Counted from the first letter of the stretch, positions 9,632-18,465 are shown. The stretch: 34,195 nt of DNA from Acidobacteriaceae bacterium (GCA_031296355.1 JARLFX010000126.1:1-34195), one strand, 5' to 3'. A program made the numbers and translations. The notes: generated by a model not told the origin, from the sequence alone.

Positions 9632-10378
9632 ATGTACAAGCTGGTGTTGGTGCGTCATGGCGAAAGCGAGTGGAATAAAGAGAATCGGTTTACCGGGTGG
9701 ACCGATGTAGATCTCTCCGATAAGGGTCGGGTTGAGGCGCTGGAAGGCGGACGCCTTCTGAAGCAGGAGGGCTACACCTTCGATGTCGCCTACACCTCGC
9801 TGCTCAAGCGCGCCATTCGGACGCTTACTATTATTCAGGACGAGATGGATCTGTTTTGGATTCCGGTCTACCGCGATTGGCGCCTCAATGAGCGCCACTA
9901 CGGCGCACTGCAAGGCTTGAACAAGGCCGAGACAGCCGACAAGTTTGGCGAGGAGCAGGTAAAGATCTGGCGCCGCAGCTACGACACTCCTCCGCCGCCG
10001 CTGGACAAAGCGGATCCGCGCTGGCCTGGTCACGATCGTCGTTATGCCGGTCTGAGCGAGGCTGAGGTTCCTCTGACCGAGTGCCTGAAAGACACCGTCA
10101 AGCGCTTCCTTCCGCTCTGGCACGAGACCATCGCCCCCGCAGTGAAGTCGGGCAAGCGAGTGATCGTTGCGGCGCATGGCAATAGTCTGCGCGCTCTGGT
10201 GAAGTATCTCGACAACATCTCGGACGACGATATCGTCGGGTTGAATATCCCCACCGGAGTCCCGCTGGTCTATGAGCTGGACGAAGACCTCAAGCCGATC
10301 CGCCACTACTATCTGGGAGATCCGGATGCGGTTGCAGCGGCGATGCAGGCGGTCGCAGCGCAGGGAAAAAAGAAGTAA
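9632..10378 (+). CDS. gpmA: 2,3-bisphosphoglycerate-dependent phosphoglycerate mutase
   Basis: A 248-residue dPGM, interconverting 3- and 2-phosphoglycerate, one step before enolase. The phosphohistidine motif [12 protein letters not shown] (His9), [38 protein letters not shown] with the catalytic glutamate, the long TPPPPL loop typical of the cofactor-dependent class, and [17 protein letters not shown] with the second active-site histidine are all present. The chosen ATG at 9632 has GGGAGG 6 nt upstream; the frame is open ten codons further but the protein normally starts at [11 protein letters not shown] strong terminator follows at 10411. Confidence 0.96.
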   Translation: MYKLVLVRHGESEWNKENRFTGWTDVDLSDKGRVEALEGGRLLKQEGYTFDVAYTSLLKRAIRTLTIIQDEMDLFWIPVYRDWRLNERHYGALQGLNKAETADKFGEEQVKIWRRSYDTPPPPLDKADPRWPGHDRRYAGLSEAEVPLTECLKDTVKRFLPLWHETIAPAVKSGKRVIVAAHGNSLRALVKYLDNISDDDIVGLNIPTGVPLVYELDEDLKPIRHYYLGDPDAVAAAMQAVAAQGKKK

Positions 10379-10410
10379 TCATCGAATAAAATCTTCGATG
10401 CGAAGTCTTG

Positions 10411-10470
10411 ACGCGGCTGTAATTTGGCGACTCATTCCAAGCCAAATTGCAGCCGCGTTAATTTTATTTG
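10411..10470 (+). terminator. Rho-independent terminator of gpmA
   Basis: An 18-bp stem (10411-10428 with 10441-10458, ACGCGGCTGTAATTTGGC and near-complement, one T.G wobble), 12-nt loop, followed by TAATTTTATTTG. It lies 33 nt after the gpmA stop codon. Confidence 0.85.
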
Positions 10471-10545
10471 CGCGAGGAACGATTTATGTCTCGCACCTGT
10501 TCATAACCTCAGCCAAACTCGTCCAAACCTTGCGATAATGGGTGC

Positions 10546-13068
10546 ATGAAACGTCGCACAATTGGACACTACGAATTATTGCGCAAGATCGGCGCAGGCG
10601 GATCGGGCGTTGTGTTTCTGGCTACAGACACTCTGCTGCAACGCCCTGTCGTCCTCAAGCTGCTGAAGCGCGGAGCATTATCGCTGGAGCAGGTGCGCGC
10701 AACCCAACTCCGCGAGGCGCGTCTGGCCTCGGCCATCGACCACCCCAATGTTGCGGCAATCTACGATGTGGGCGAAGCTCCCAGTGAGACGGGAGGCGAA
10801 GACGAGGCCTACATCGTCATGCAGTACATCCCCGGCAAGTCGCTGGACAAGGTCATCGCCGAAGGACCGGCCAGCCTACAGCTTGCTCTCTCCGCTGGCA
10901 TCCAGATCGCCGACGGACTCTCCGCCGCGCATCAGCTCGGCATCTTCCATCGCGACCTGAAGCCAGCCAACGTCATGCTCACCGACGGCGGTCTGATCAA
11001 GATTTTGGACTTCGGTCTGGCCCGTCGCCTCAACATGGACGAGGCAGACTTCGACCCCACCAGCACGGGGCCGCGCAAGCCCATTCCTGCCGAAGCCACC
11101 TACACCGCGCGCGGCGGAACCATCGCCTACATGGCGCCGGAGCAGTTCGTTACCGGACGTTCCAGCGTACAGTCGGACGTCTTCGCGCTGGGCCTGATCC
11201 TCTATGAGTTGGTCAGCGGACGCCATCCCTTCCATCGTCAGGACGCGGCGGAGTTCCAGACCATTCGCGCTACGCAGTTCTCCGATCCTCCAAACCTGCG
11301 CGAGATTATTCCCGATCTTCCAGTCGAGTTGGAGTCGCTGATTCTGCGCTGTCTGGAGAAGCAGCCCTCGGCGCGCTTCTCCTCTGCGGCAGACGTTCGC
11401 GAGGGCCTGCGCACCATCATGAAGGCGTTGCAGCTCGACTCCGTGGGAATGCCCGGAGACTCCATCTCGCAGCTTCCCGCACAGGGCAAGCTGGACGTAG
11501 ATACGCCCGAGGTGGAGAAGCGTGCCACCGGAATCCTTTCCATGCTGGCCGAGCGTTTTCGCGAGTCTGGAGCCACGGCTACGGCCAAGCATAACTCCAT
11601 CGTCGTGCTTCCCTTCGTCAACTTTGGCAACACGGCCACGGTCGATCCCGCGAAGACTCCCTCGCCGCTCTATGGCTATGCATTGGCCGACGCCATCGCT
11701 GCGCGGCTGGCGCGAATGACCTCGCTGGTCGTCCGCCCCTCAAGTTCATTGATGGCGATTCCGGCGCATCAGCTCGACCCGCTGGCCATCGGCAAAAAAC
11801 TGCTGGTGCGCTTCGTTCTGGCAGGAAACTTTCTGCGCTCGGAGACAGGCTTCGATCTCAACTGGCAACTGCTCGACATCCCCACGCAGTCGGTTCGCGC
11901 CGGAGGCTCCATCAACGTCGAGTCCTTCGACCTCATCAGCGTGCAGACCGAGATCTGCAACGAGGTCTTTTCCACCTTGCAGGGCTTCGGAGATCTGGAA
12001 AATCCAACAACCGCGACCGAAGCGGTTCGCGACACCTCGCCCTCGCTCTCGCAGAATCTCTCGGAGCAGTATCTACAGGCGCGCGCCGTACTCTCCTCGT
12101 TCATGTCGCGCACCGGCTCGCTGGACGATCTGAACCGCGCCTGCGAGATGTTCGAGAACGTGGTCAAGCAGGATGAGGACTACGCTCCCGCCTGGTCTGG
12201 CCTGGGCATCGCCCAACTACAGTACGCCCGCCACGGATTGGGCGGACAGATGCACGTACTCGAAGCCCGTCGATCCTTCGACAAGGCTCTACAGATCGAT
12301 CCCGGTTCGGTTGAGGCCAATCTTTATCGCGTCTACATGCTGCTCTCGCGCGGGGAAAAGGAGTCGGCCCGCCACGGCATCGAACACCTGCTCCAGTCCG
12401 CCGCCAACGACTGGAACGTCCATCAGGTCGCCGGAATGACGCTGCGCATCGACGGTCTCTACGAGGAGGCGCTTGACCAGTTCAACACCGCACTGCGTCT
12501 GAACCCCTCGAACGCCGCCATCATCTACAACCATCGCGCTCGCGTCTACCAGTATCAGAACCAGCTCGAACTCGCCGGCGAAGAGATTCAAAAAGGGTTA
12601 ACGCTGGAGCCGCGCCAGCCGCTTCTGCGCATCTCGCTCGGCTACCAGCAGATGCGCATGGGCGATCTGCATCGCGCCGTCGACACGCTGGAGCAAGTCG
12701 TCGCCGCCGAGCGCAGCCTGCGCATCGTCTTCCCAACCATCGCGCTCTGCTACTCGCAGCTTGGCGATCACGCCAAGGCCGCCAGCTTCATTTTGGAGGA
12801 GACGCTCTCAGCCGCCGAGGCCGACGGCGAGATGGCCTACCGTCTGGCAACCTACTTCGCCGTCGATGGCGATGAGTCCGAGGCGTTGCACTGGCTGCGC
12901 CGCGCCATCTATCTGGGCAACGAAAACTACCCATGGTTCTCCAAGAATCCGGCGTGGCGCAAACTGAACGGCCACTCCGACTTCGAGCGCATCCTCGAAG
13001 ACCTGAAGAAGTCCTACCGCCGCAACCAGAAAAACTGGAAACGCCTGCTCGCCCAGGTTCACGACTAG
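10546..13068 (+). CDS. Soluble Ser/Thr protein kinase with TolB/FlgO-like domain and TPR repeats
   Basis: An 840-residue Hanks-type kinase. Residues 8-290 hold the kinase: glycine loop IGAGGSGVVF, Lys38 in VVLKLL, Glu57 in the C-helix, HRDLKPANVML with Asp137, DFG at 155-157 and MAPEQF near 196-201, so it should be active. From residue 351 (SIVVLPFVNFG) to about 480 there is a TolB/FlgO-like domain of the sort found in TPR-coupled adenylate cyclases and transcription factors. From about 510 to 800 follow several TPRs (for example AWSGLGIAQLQYAR, ALDQFNTALRLNPSNAAIIYNH). Unlike PknB-type kinases I see no transmembrane segment, so it is probably cytosolic, with TPRs recruiting substrates. The ATG at 10546 has only a weak GGG before it. 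It sits between gpmA and pfkA as a single gene; its targets cannot be read from sequence. Confidence 0.92.
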   Translation: MKRRTIGHYELLRKIGAGGSGVVFLATDTLLQRPVVLKLLKRGALSLEQVRATQLREARLASAIDHPNVAAIYDVGEAPSETGGEDEAYIVMQYIPGKSLDKVIAEGPASLQLALSAGIQIADGLSAAHQLGIFHRDLKPANVMLTDGGLIKILDFGLARRLNMDEADFDPTSTGPRKPIPAEATYTARGGTIAYMAPEQFVTGRSSVQSDVFALGLILYELVSGRHPFHRQDAAEFQTIRATQFSDPPNLREIIPDLPVELESLILRCLEKQPSARFSSAADVREGLRTIMKALQLDSVGMPGDSISQLPAQGKLDVDTPEVEKRATGILSMLAERFRESGATATAKHNSIVVLPFVNFGNTATVDPAKTPSPLYGYALADAIAARLARMTSLVVRPSSSLMAIPAHQLDPLAIGKKLLVRFVLAGNFLRSETGFDLNWQLLDIPTQSVRAGGSINVESFDLISVQTEICNEVFSTLQGFGDLENPTTATEAVRDTSPSLSQNLSEQYLQARAVLSSFMSRTGSLDDLNRACEMFENVVKQDEDYAPAWSGLGIAQLQYARHGLGGQMHVLEARRSFDKALQIDPGSVEANLYRVYMLLSRGEKESARHGIEHLLQSAANDWNVHQVAGMTLRIDGLYEEALDQFNTALRLNPSNAAIIYNHRARVYQYQNQLELAGEEIQKGLTLEPRQPLLRISLGYQQMRMGDLHRAVDTLEQVVAAERSLRIVFPTIALCYSQLGDHAKAASFILEETLSAAEADGEMAYRLATYFAVDGDESEALHWLRRAIYLGNENYPWFSKNPAWRKLNGHSDFERILEDLKKSYRRNQKNWKRLLAQVHD

Positions 13069-13107
13069 AGCATTTTAAACAAGGGTATAGAGTTCCGTGG
13101 CGCGAGC

Positions 13108-13149
13108 GAAAAGCAGATTCCTTCGCTTCGCTACGGAATGACAAGCAAA
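13108..13149 (-). repeat. TTTGTCATTCCG...GGAATCTGCTTTTC repeat, copy 2
   Basis: Read on the minus strand it is TTTGCTTGTCATTCCGTAGC-GAAGC-GAAGGAATCTGCTTTTC; ATTCC and GGAAT form the ends of an inner palindrome. Closest relative is 14384-14424. Confidence 0.7.
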
Positions 13150-13280
13150 GTTGCTATAGCAATAGCGCCCAGTTTAGACAAAAGCGTCTGGATTAAACGA
13201 AAACGCCCAGACTAACAAAATCTCCAGCTTAAAACGGAAGGGCACGCCTTCAGGTGTGCCGCAAGCAATCCCCGTCCTCC

Positions 13281-13319
13281 TCGTTTGCCCTTGATTGCTG
13301 CGCAATCAAGGGCAAACGA
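13281..13319. terminator. Perfect 18-bp hairpin between convergent kinase and pfkA
   Basis: Arms 13281-13298 and 13302-13319 (TCGTTTGCCCTTGATTGC and its exact complement) with a 3-nt loop, 29 nt beyond the pfkA stop codon. Flanks are CTCC on the left and AAAGACC on the right, so there is no proper U-tract in either direction. A smaller hairpin GGCACGCC-TTCA-GGTGTGCC (13240-13259) lies next to it. Termination is the likely job by position; a repeat-type element is the alternative. Confidence 0.5.
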
Positions 13320-13347
13320 AAAGACCACTCTACCTCCGCAACAGTCC

Positions 13348-14319
13348 TTAGTGCGCCATAATGTCGGCTGCCTTCAGGAACCAGGGATCCAGCGGCTTCT
13401 TCCCCTTCACCACCACTTCCAGCGGAGTGCAAGCCAGCGCGCCATTGATGATTCCCACCAACACACCGGTATTTCCCGCCACCAGTTGTTCGACGGCCTC
13501 ATAGCCCAGTCGCGTACCCAGCAGTCTGTCCGAGCAGGTCGGCACCGCGCCGCGCTGCACGTAGCCCAGCACGGTCGAGCGGAACTCGTATCCCAGCAGC
13601 AGGTCGTGCTCCTCGAAGTATCGGCACAGTCCCTCTGCGTTGTACTTGGCTCCCTCGGCCACCACCACGATCAGGTGTGGCTTGCCGCGCTCGTAGGCTT
13701 CCTGAATTCTCTCGGCCATATGCTCCGGCACCACCTCAACCTCGGGCAACGCCACAACCTCTGCACCGCCGGCGATCCCCGACATCAGCGCCAGATAGCC
13801 GCAGTTGCGTCCCATCACCTCAAGCAGCAGGCAGCGACGGTGCGATGCTGCCGTCACCTTCAGATTGTCGATCGCGTTCAGAGCGACATTCAGCGCCGTA
13901 TCCACGCCAATCGTCACGTCCGATCCGTACAGATCGTTGTCGATCGTCGAGGCCACTCCGACCACTGGAAAGCCCAGCTTGTTCAGTTCGTTGGCTCCGG
14001 TCTGCGAGCCGTTTCCGCCGATCACGACCAGCCCTTCGATCCCTGCCCCACGCATCCTGCGGATTGCCAGCTCTCGGCCCTCTTCGGTCTGAAACTCGTG
14101 GCATCGCGCACTGCCCAGAATCGTTCCCCCACGCTGGATGATGCTTCCCACATCGCGCGTTCCGAAGCGCTTGAAGTTTCCCTCGATCAGCCCGGAGTAT
14201 CCCTGATAGACGCCCCACATGCTCAAACCGCGCCCCAGCCCAGTGCGCACCACTGCACGAATCGCAGCGTTCATTCCAGGAGCGTCGCCCCCACTCGTCA
14301 AGACAGCAATATTCTTCAT
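13348..14319 (-). CDS. pfkA: 6-phosphofructokinase with Asn at position 103
   Basis: A 323-residue phosphofructokinase A, phosphorylating fructose 6-phosphate in glycolysis. Numbering coincides with E. coli PfkA: TSGGDAPGMNAAIRAVVR (residues 8-25), Arg72 in GSARC, the phosphoryl-acceptor site STIDND with Asp127 and Asp129, and EVMGRNCGYLAL near 168. The Gly104 that marks ATP-type (rather than PPi-type) enzymes is present, but the preceding magnesium-binding Asp103 is Asn (GGNGSQTG, codon AAC). I recall a group of bacterial PfkAs with this GGNGS sequence, so it is probably a subfamily trait, not a defect. ATG at 14319 is the natural start. Single gene. Confidence 0.93.
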   Translation of the reverse strand: MKNIAVLTSGGDAPGMNAAIRAVVRTGLGRGLSMWGVYQGYSGLIEGNFKRFGTRDVGSIIQRGGTILGSARCHEFQTEEGRELAIRRMRGAGIEGLVVIGGNGSQTGANELNKLGFPVVGVASTIDNDLYGSDVTIGVDTALNVALNAIDNLKVTAASHRRCLLLEVMGRNCGYLALMSGIAGGAEVVALPEVEVVPEHMAERIQEAYERGKPHLIVVVAEGAKYNAEGLCRYFEEHDLLLGYEFRSTVLGYVQRGAVPTCSDRLLGTRLGYEAVEQLVAGNTGVLVGIINGALACTPLEVVVKGKKPLDPWFLKAADIMAH

Positions 14320-14337
14320 GCGATTCTATCCTCTGAT

Positions 14338-14424
14338 TTGTTTGTCATTCCGTAGCACTTTGTTGGTATTCCGCAGCGCCTAGTTTCTCATTTCGCAGCG
14401 GAGCGGAGGAATCTGCTTTTCTGC
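14338..14424 (+). repeat. TTTGTCATTCCG repeat, copy 3 with two partial heads
   Basis: The full unit TTTCTCATTTCGCAGC-GGAGC-GGAGGAATCTGCTTTTC occupies 14384-14422. Just before it are two broken heads, TTTGTTTGTCATTCCGTAGCAC (14338-14359) and GGTATTCCGCAGCGCC (14365-14380), as if the element had inserted or been copied next to itself. It lies between pfkA and the sigma54 activator gene. Confidence 0.65.
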
Positions 14425-14581
14425 CTTCAACGACGGCAACCATGCTTTACGGGGACTGCTCAATCTGTTTTGCCATGCCCACCATTGCAAACTTCACTTT
14501 TAAATATCTCTTTCAGCATCGCATGTCCTACCACTTGCTGCCGTGACCAGAATCACAAATTAGCCAAGCCTGCAAACTCCG

Positions 14582-16285
14582 CTAGAATCGCTTGATCTCG
14601 ATCCCATGCTTGCGCAGAGCATAGCCCATCTGCCGTTGGGTCAACCCAAGCAGCCGCGCAGCCTTTGCCTGCACCCATCCTGCTCTTTCCATGGCATCGA
14701 CCAGCCGCTGCGGCTCGCTGAGAACGGGCTGACCGACTCCACCTGCCTCGCCACCCTGCAACGGGCCAACGGCGTTCAGGTCTTGCAGACTCGACGCCTC
14801 TCCAATCGCCGCCACAACCGGCAGAGCAGCGACCGCTTTGCCGGATACTCGTCGCAGGGCTTTTCCGCCCCCCGTCGGATTCCTCTCGTGCCCCAGTTCG
14901 AAGTCCTCGACCTGTAGCAACAGATTTTTGGCCAGCGCCGCCGTGCGACGAATGCAGCTCTCCAACTCGCGAACATTGCCGGGAAAACTGTATGTACTCA
15001 GCGCCTGCATGGCCCCCGGCGAGATGCTCAGCTCGATGCCATGCTCCTTGTTGAATCGCCCAAGAAACTCCCGCGCCAGCAAAGGAATATCCTCCTGTCG
15101 TTCGCGCAGTGCAGGCAGAAAGATCGGAACCACGCTGATGCGATAGTACAGATCCGAGCGGAAGTCGCCGGAGATGACCGCCGCCTCCAGATTGCGATTG
15201 GTCGCCGTCACCAGCCGCACATCCACCTTGATCGTGCGATTGCCGCCGACTCGCTCGAACTCGCCCTCCTGCAAGACGCGCAGCAACTTGGCCTGAAAGG
15301 TCGGCGAGATCTCACCTATCTCATCGAGAAACAGCGTCCCTCCATCGGCCATCTCGAAGCGCCCCTTGCGCATTCCGATGGCTCCTGTAAAGGCTCCCTT
15401 GTCGTGGCCAAAGAGTTCGCTCTCCAAAACCGTCTCCGACAGAGCCGCGCAGTTCAGCCGAATATACGGCTGATCCTTGCGCGGAGAGTATTCATGAATT
15501 GCCCGTGCGAACAGTTCCTTGCCGGTTCCCGACTCCCCGCAGAGCAGCACCGGAAGATTGCAGCGCGCCACCAACTGTGCCTTCTCGCTCACCTCACGGA
15601 TCGCCGCGCTCTCGCCAATAATCCACGAGATCGCCGCCGGTCTGGCTGCATTTCTCTGTTCCAGCTCCTGCTCCAGACGATTGCGGTCGGCCAGCAGCCG
15701 CTCGCGATCCCGCTCCATCATCGTCTGTAGAGCCACCGTCTGCCCCACCAGATTCGCGATCATCGTCAGGTAGCGAACATCCTCATCCAGCGTACTGGGC
15801 GAAGACTGTCCTCCAACTCGCAGAATAGTGATCGTACCAATTGTGCGGTTCTCTCCCTTGATCGGCACTCCCACAAACGAATGAAGCACCGAGGAGTCCC
15901 CACCTCTCAGCCCGATCCACTCCGCGAAGATCGGACTACGGGCCAGGTCGTAGACCACCAGCGGCATTCCAGAGACGACGATCTGCCCTACCGCCTGCTC
16001 CGGCAGCCGCTCGAAGTGTTCCCGCGCCTGCACCTCGCTCCACCCCGCTCCGACCACCGTCGTCGTGCGATACTCCTCGTCCATCAGGGCGATCAGCCCG
16101 CCACTCATGTCGAGAAAGCTGTCCAGAATATTCACCACGCCAGAGAGCGCAACCTCCAGCCGCGCTGGCCGCGTCAGCACCTTCGAGATCTCGTAGATCC
16201 CCATCAAGGCCGCATGGGTGCGCACAGAAGCTGGCTCAACCAACCTCTGCGACGCAACGCTCTCGGATTCGATCAACACGGCCAT
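14582..16285 (-). CDS. NifA-type sigma54-dependent transcriptional activator
   Basis: A 567-residue bacterial enhancer-binding protein. A GAF domain spans about residues 27-187 ([20 protein letters not shown] ... [19 protein letters not shown]), then a coiled linker, then the AAA+ domain with Walker A GESGTGKE (250-257), the sigma54-contact loop GAFTGA (297-302), Walker [10 protein letters not shown] (317-325) and [12 protein letters not shown]. After an Ala/Gly-rich linker the C-terminus [27 protein letters not shown] is the NifA/Fis-type helix-turn-helix. The overall order and the HTH are NifA-like, but the Cys-rich linker of oxygen-sensing rhizobial NifA is absent and no nif gene is in the window. 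The GAF ligand is unknown. I saw no convincing -24/-12 sigma54 promoter among the neighbours, so targets are probably elsewhere. Confidence 0.9.
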   Translation of the reverse strand: MAVLIESESVASQRLVEPASVRTHAALMGIYEISKVLTRPARLEVALSGVVNILDSFLDMSGGLIALMDEEYRTTTVVGAGWSEVQAREHFERLPEQAVGQIVVSGMPLVVYDLARSPIFAEWIGLRGGDSSVLHSFVGVPIKGENRTIGTITILRVGGQSSPSTLDEDVRYLTMIANLVGQTVALQTMMERDRERLLADRNRLEQELEQRNAARPAAISWIIGESAAIREVSEKAQLVARCNLPVLLCGESGTGKELFARAIHEYSPRKDQPYIRLNCAALSETVLESELFGHDKGAFTGAIGMRKGRFEMADGGTLFLDEIGEISPTFQAKLLRVLQEGEFERVGGNRTIKVDVRLVTATNRNLEAAVISGDFRSDLYYRISVVPIFLPALRERQEDIPLLAREFLGRFNKEHGIELSISPGAMQALSTYSFPGNVRELESCIRRTAALAKNLLLQVEDFELGHERNPTGGGKALRRVSGKAVAALPVVAAIGEASSLQDLNAVGPLQGGEAGGVGQPVLSEPQRLVDAMERAGWVQAKAARLLGLTQRQMGYALRKHGIEIKRF

Positions 16286-16361
16286 ATTCTCATCAACAAA
16301 ACTCGCTACTTATAACATATTAGAGCTTTTTCACTTCTTCCGGAGTTAAAGCGTTTGCCGG

Positions 16362-16401
16362 GTGCCCCATCCACCGCGGCAACATCGCGATGGGTGGGAA
16401 T
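16362..16401. repeat. Dispersed palindromic element, copy 3
   Basis: GTGCCCCATCCACCGC-N9-GCGATGGGTGGGAA, same orientation as the copies at 3721 and 4381. The stem 16366-16377/16387-16398 has one wobble and one extra mismatch. It lies in the gap between the menC-like gene and the sigma54 activator gene. Just right of it (16422-16490) GCCGTTGCCGTTGCC, AAAGGCCCA and CCCAGTCTGG look like a decayed copy of the composite element at 19625-19880. Confidence 0.75.
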
Positions 16402-16501
16402 GAATACATCTCGCACCACAAGCCGTTGCCGTTGCCTGACAAAGGCCCACGATCCGTCCGATCCCAGTCTGGACCAAAGACCCAGAAATCGTCTAATCGA
16501 G

Positions 16502-17632
16502 TCAAGCCATTACACGCGCCCTCGCGCGTATCGTCTGCCTGCGCACGGTCAGCTTTTCAATGCGATCGCGCCGCACGGCAAAACCCGAGCCAACGCCGTT
16601 CGGCACGGCGATCTCGCCCTTTGCGCTCACCGTCACCTCTGGCTCAATGATGTCCTCGGCCCAGTAGCGCGCCGATGCCGACACATCTCCCGGCAGCGAG
16701 AAGTTGTCCAGCGACGACAGCGCAATGTTGTGTGCGCGCCCGATCCCGGTCTCCAGCATTCCTCCGCACCAGACCGGAATGCCGCGCTCAGCCGCCGCAT
16801 TATGAACGGCGATGGCCTCCGAGAAACCTCCCACGCGTCCCACCTTGATGTTGATGATCCGGCACGAGTCCATGTCGATGGCGGCCAGAGCGTCTCTCCG
16901 GTTGCGAATCGATTCGTCCAGACAGATCGCCGTGTCCAGCCGTTTCTGCAACATCGCGTGGAAGTAGAAGTCGTCGTACCACAGCGGCTGTTCGATCATC
17001 AGCAGCTTGAACTGATCCCACTCCGCAATGTGGTCGAAGTCGGCAATGCGATAGGCCGAGTTGGCGTCGCAACTCAGCATAATCTCCGGCCAGCGCTCCC
17101 GTACCGCCTCAAAGACACCAGTATCCCAGCCCGGCTTGCACTTCAGTTTGATCCGCTGATAGCCCGCTTCCAACTCCTCGGCAACCTTCTCCAGCAGCGC
17201 CTCCCGCGAGGACTGAATGCCGATCGAAACGCCGCATGGAATCACCTCGCGCGTCCCCCCCAGAAGCTTTGCCAGCGACACTCGCTTCTTCTGCGCGTCC
17301 AGATCCCAAACCGCATTCTCCAGCGCGGCCTTGGCCATTCGGTTGCCACGCACCGCTCGAAAGAGATCGGGACAGCTTCCTCCGCCGAGCACTTCCCTCC
17401 CCACCAGTCGCGGCGCAAGCTCCGTCTCGGCGACAATCCATGCCGTATCAATACTCTCTTCACAGAAGTACGGATGCTCGCCTGCCACGCACTCGCCCCA
17501 GGCCGTCAGCCCATCGGACTCGATCTCCACCAGCAGAATCCGGCGCGCCGTCGTAGCTCCAAAGCTGGTCTCGAAAGGATATGCGAGCGGCAAATTGATC
17601 TCGCGCAGATGAACCGCATCAATCGTCAGCAT
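16502..17632 (-). CDS. o-Succinylbenzoate synthase / N-succinylamino-acid racemase (enolase superfamily)
   Basis: A 376-residue member of the MenC2/NSAR-OSBS subfamily. Visible residues: KLK at 162-164 and Lys263 as the two-sided acid/base lysines, Asp189, Glu214 and Asp239 as metal ligands (CDANSAY, IEQPL, LDES), and Arg266 in NIKVGRVGG, which in this subfamily goes with N-succinylamino-acid racemase activity. The gene overlaps or abuts a COG3375-type GNAT, a pairing described for Geobacillus, where the acyltransferase succinylates amino acids and the racemase inverts them. I therefore favour racemase over a menaquinone role. ATG at 17632 is chosen because TGGAG lies 6 nt upstream; a GTG at 17644 overlapping the GNAT stop by one base is the alternative. 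Confidence 0.88.
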   Translation of the reverse strand: MLTIDAVHLREINLPLAYPFETSFGATTARRILLVEIESDGLTAWGECVAGEHPYFCEESIDTAWIVAETELAPRLVGREVLGGGSCPDLFRAVRGNRMAKAALENAVWDLDAQKKRVSLAKLLGGTREVIPCGVSIGIQSSREALLEKVAEELEAGYQRIKLKCKPGWDTGVFEAVRERWPEIMLSCDANSAYRIADFDHIAEWDQFKLLMIEQPLWYDDFYFHAMLQKRLDTAICLDESIRNRRDALAAIDMDSCRIINIKVGRVGGFSEAIAVHNAAAERGIPVWCGGMLETGIGRAHNIALSSLDNFSLPGDVSASARYWAEDIIEPEVTVSAKGEIAVPNGVGSGFAVRRDRIEKLTVRRQTIRARARVMA

Positions 17633-17643
17633 AGTCGTCTCCA

Positions 17644-18465
17644 CTACTGTCGGCTATTCCTTAACCCCTGCTCTTTATCAACCCGCCCCAGCAAAAAGAA
17701 TCCATCGCCATCGGATCGGCGTTCGTAGCCGGTTATCGCAAGCCCTCGCGCAAACGCCGATTCCAGCACCAGCCGATTGCGTGTCTGTAGCGATACAGCC
17801 AGAGTACGCCTCTCCGACTCCTGTTTCCAATCATAAATGATGCATGGCACGTCGATTTTCTCGACCACCTCGTCGGCAGCGTTGACCTCGCTCGCGCTCT
17901 CTTCCCCCAAAGCCCTGCGCACCCGAGCCGATCGCAGCCACCACTCCGCAACCAGCCGGTCGGTCGGCAATCCGCCCTGTAGCGGCGAGGTCGATGGCCC
18001 ATAGCAGTTGCGAATGTACTGCCGCGCAATCGCTCCCAGCCGAGCTAGATTCAGGTGTGCGTTCTTGATCTCCAGCGGATCGAAGGTCCACTCCATCAAC
18101 TCGATCCCGCGCTTTAGCGCGTCGTCTCTCTGCGCCAGTTTCAACCGCCGTCCCAACCCCGCATTGCGATACTTTGGCAACACCGCCAGCATGTGCGAGT
18201 GCAGATACGCCTGTCCATTGCGATAGCCCGGAAGCGCCATGGCAAAGCCCACCAACGCACCGCCGTCGAAGGCTCCAATCACCTGACCGCCGATCCGCTC
18301 GGCTACCAGAAAGATCCGCTTCGGAACCACGTCGCCCTCGCTGTAGCCCCAAACCGACGTTTGCACCTCGACGCACTGCTCATACTCGGCCAGCGACCGG
18401 ACCGGAGCAATGCGAATCGACGGCAAATCTCTCTCAAAACCACGCTGTTGCGCCACCTCTGCCAC
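17644..18465 (-). CDS. COG3375-type GNAT acyltransferase, coupled to the racemase
   Basis: A 273-residue GNAT protein, longer than usual. The acyl-CoA-binding core is at residues 20-150: VGFAMALPGY, HSHMLAVLPKYRNAGLGRRLKLAQRDDALKRG (the Q/R-x-x-G-x-G/A motif) and MEWTFDPLEIKNAHLNLARLGA. The C-terminal half has YGPSTSPLQGGLPTDRLVAEWWL, which is characteristic of the COG3375 group. In several genomes this group sits beside NSAR/OSBS genes and is thought to be an amino-acid N-succinyltransferase. Here its stop codon is 11 nt before the racemase ATG, so the two are surely co-translated. Substrate remains inference. Start ATG at 18465; a start is not sharply defined by a ribosome site. Confidence 0.85.
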   Translation of the reverse strand: MAEVAQQRGFERDLPSIRIAPVRSLAEYEQCVEVQTSVWGYSEGDVVPKRIFLVAERIGGQVIGAFDGGALVGFAMALPGYRNGQAYLHSHMLAVLPKYRNAGLGRRLKLAQRDDALKRGIELMEWTFDPLEIKNAHLNLARLGAIARQYIRNCYGPSTSPLQGGLPTDRLVAEWWLRSARVRRALGEESASEVNAADEVVEKIDVPCIIYDWKQESERRTLAVSLQTRNRLVLESAFARGLAITGYERRSDGDGFFLLGRVDKEQGLRNSRQ

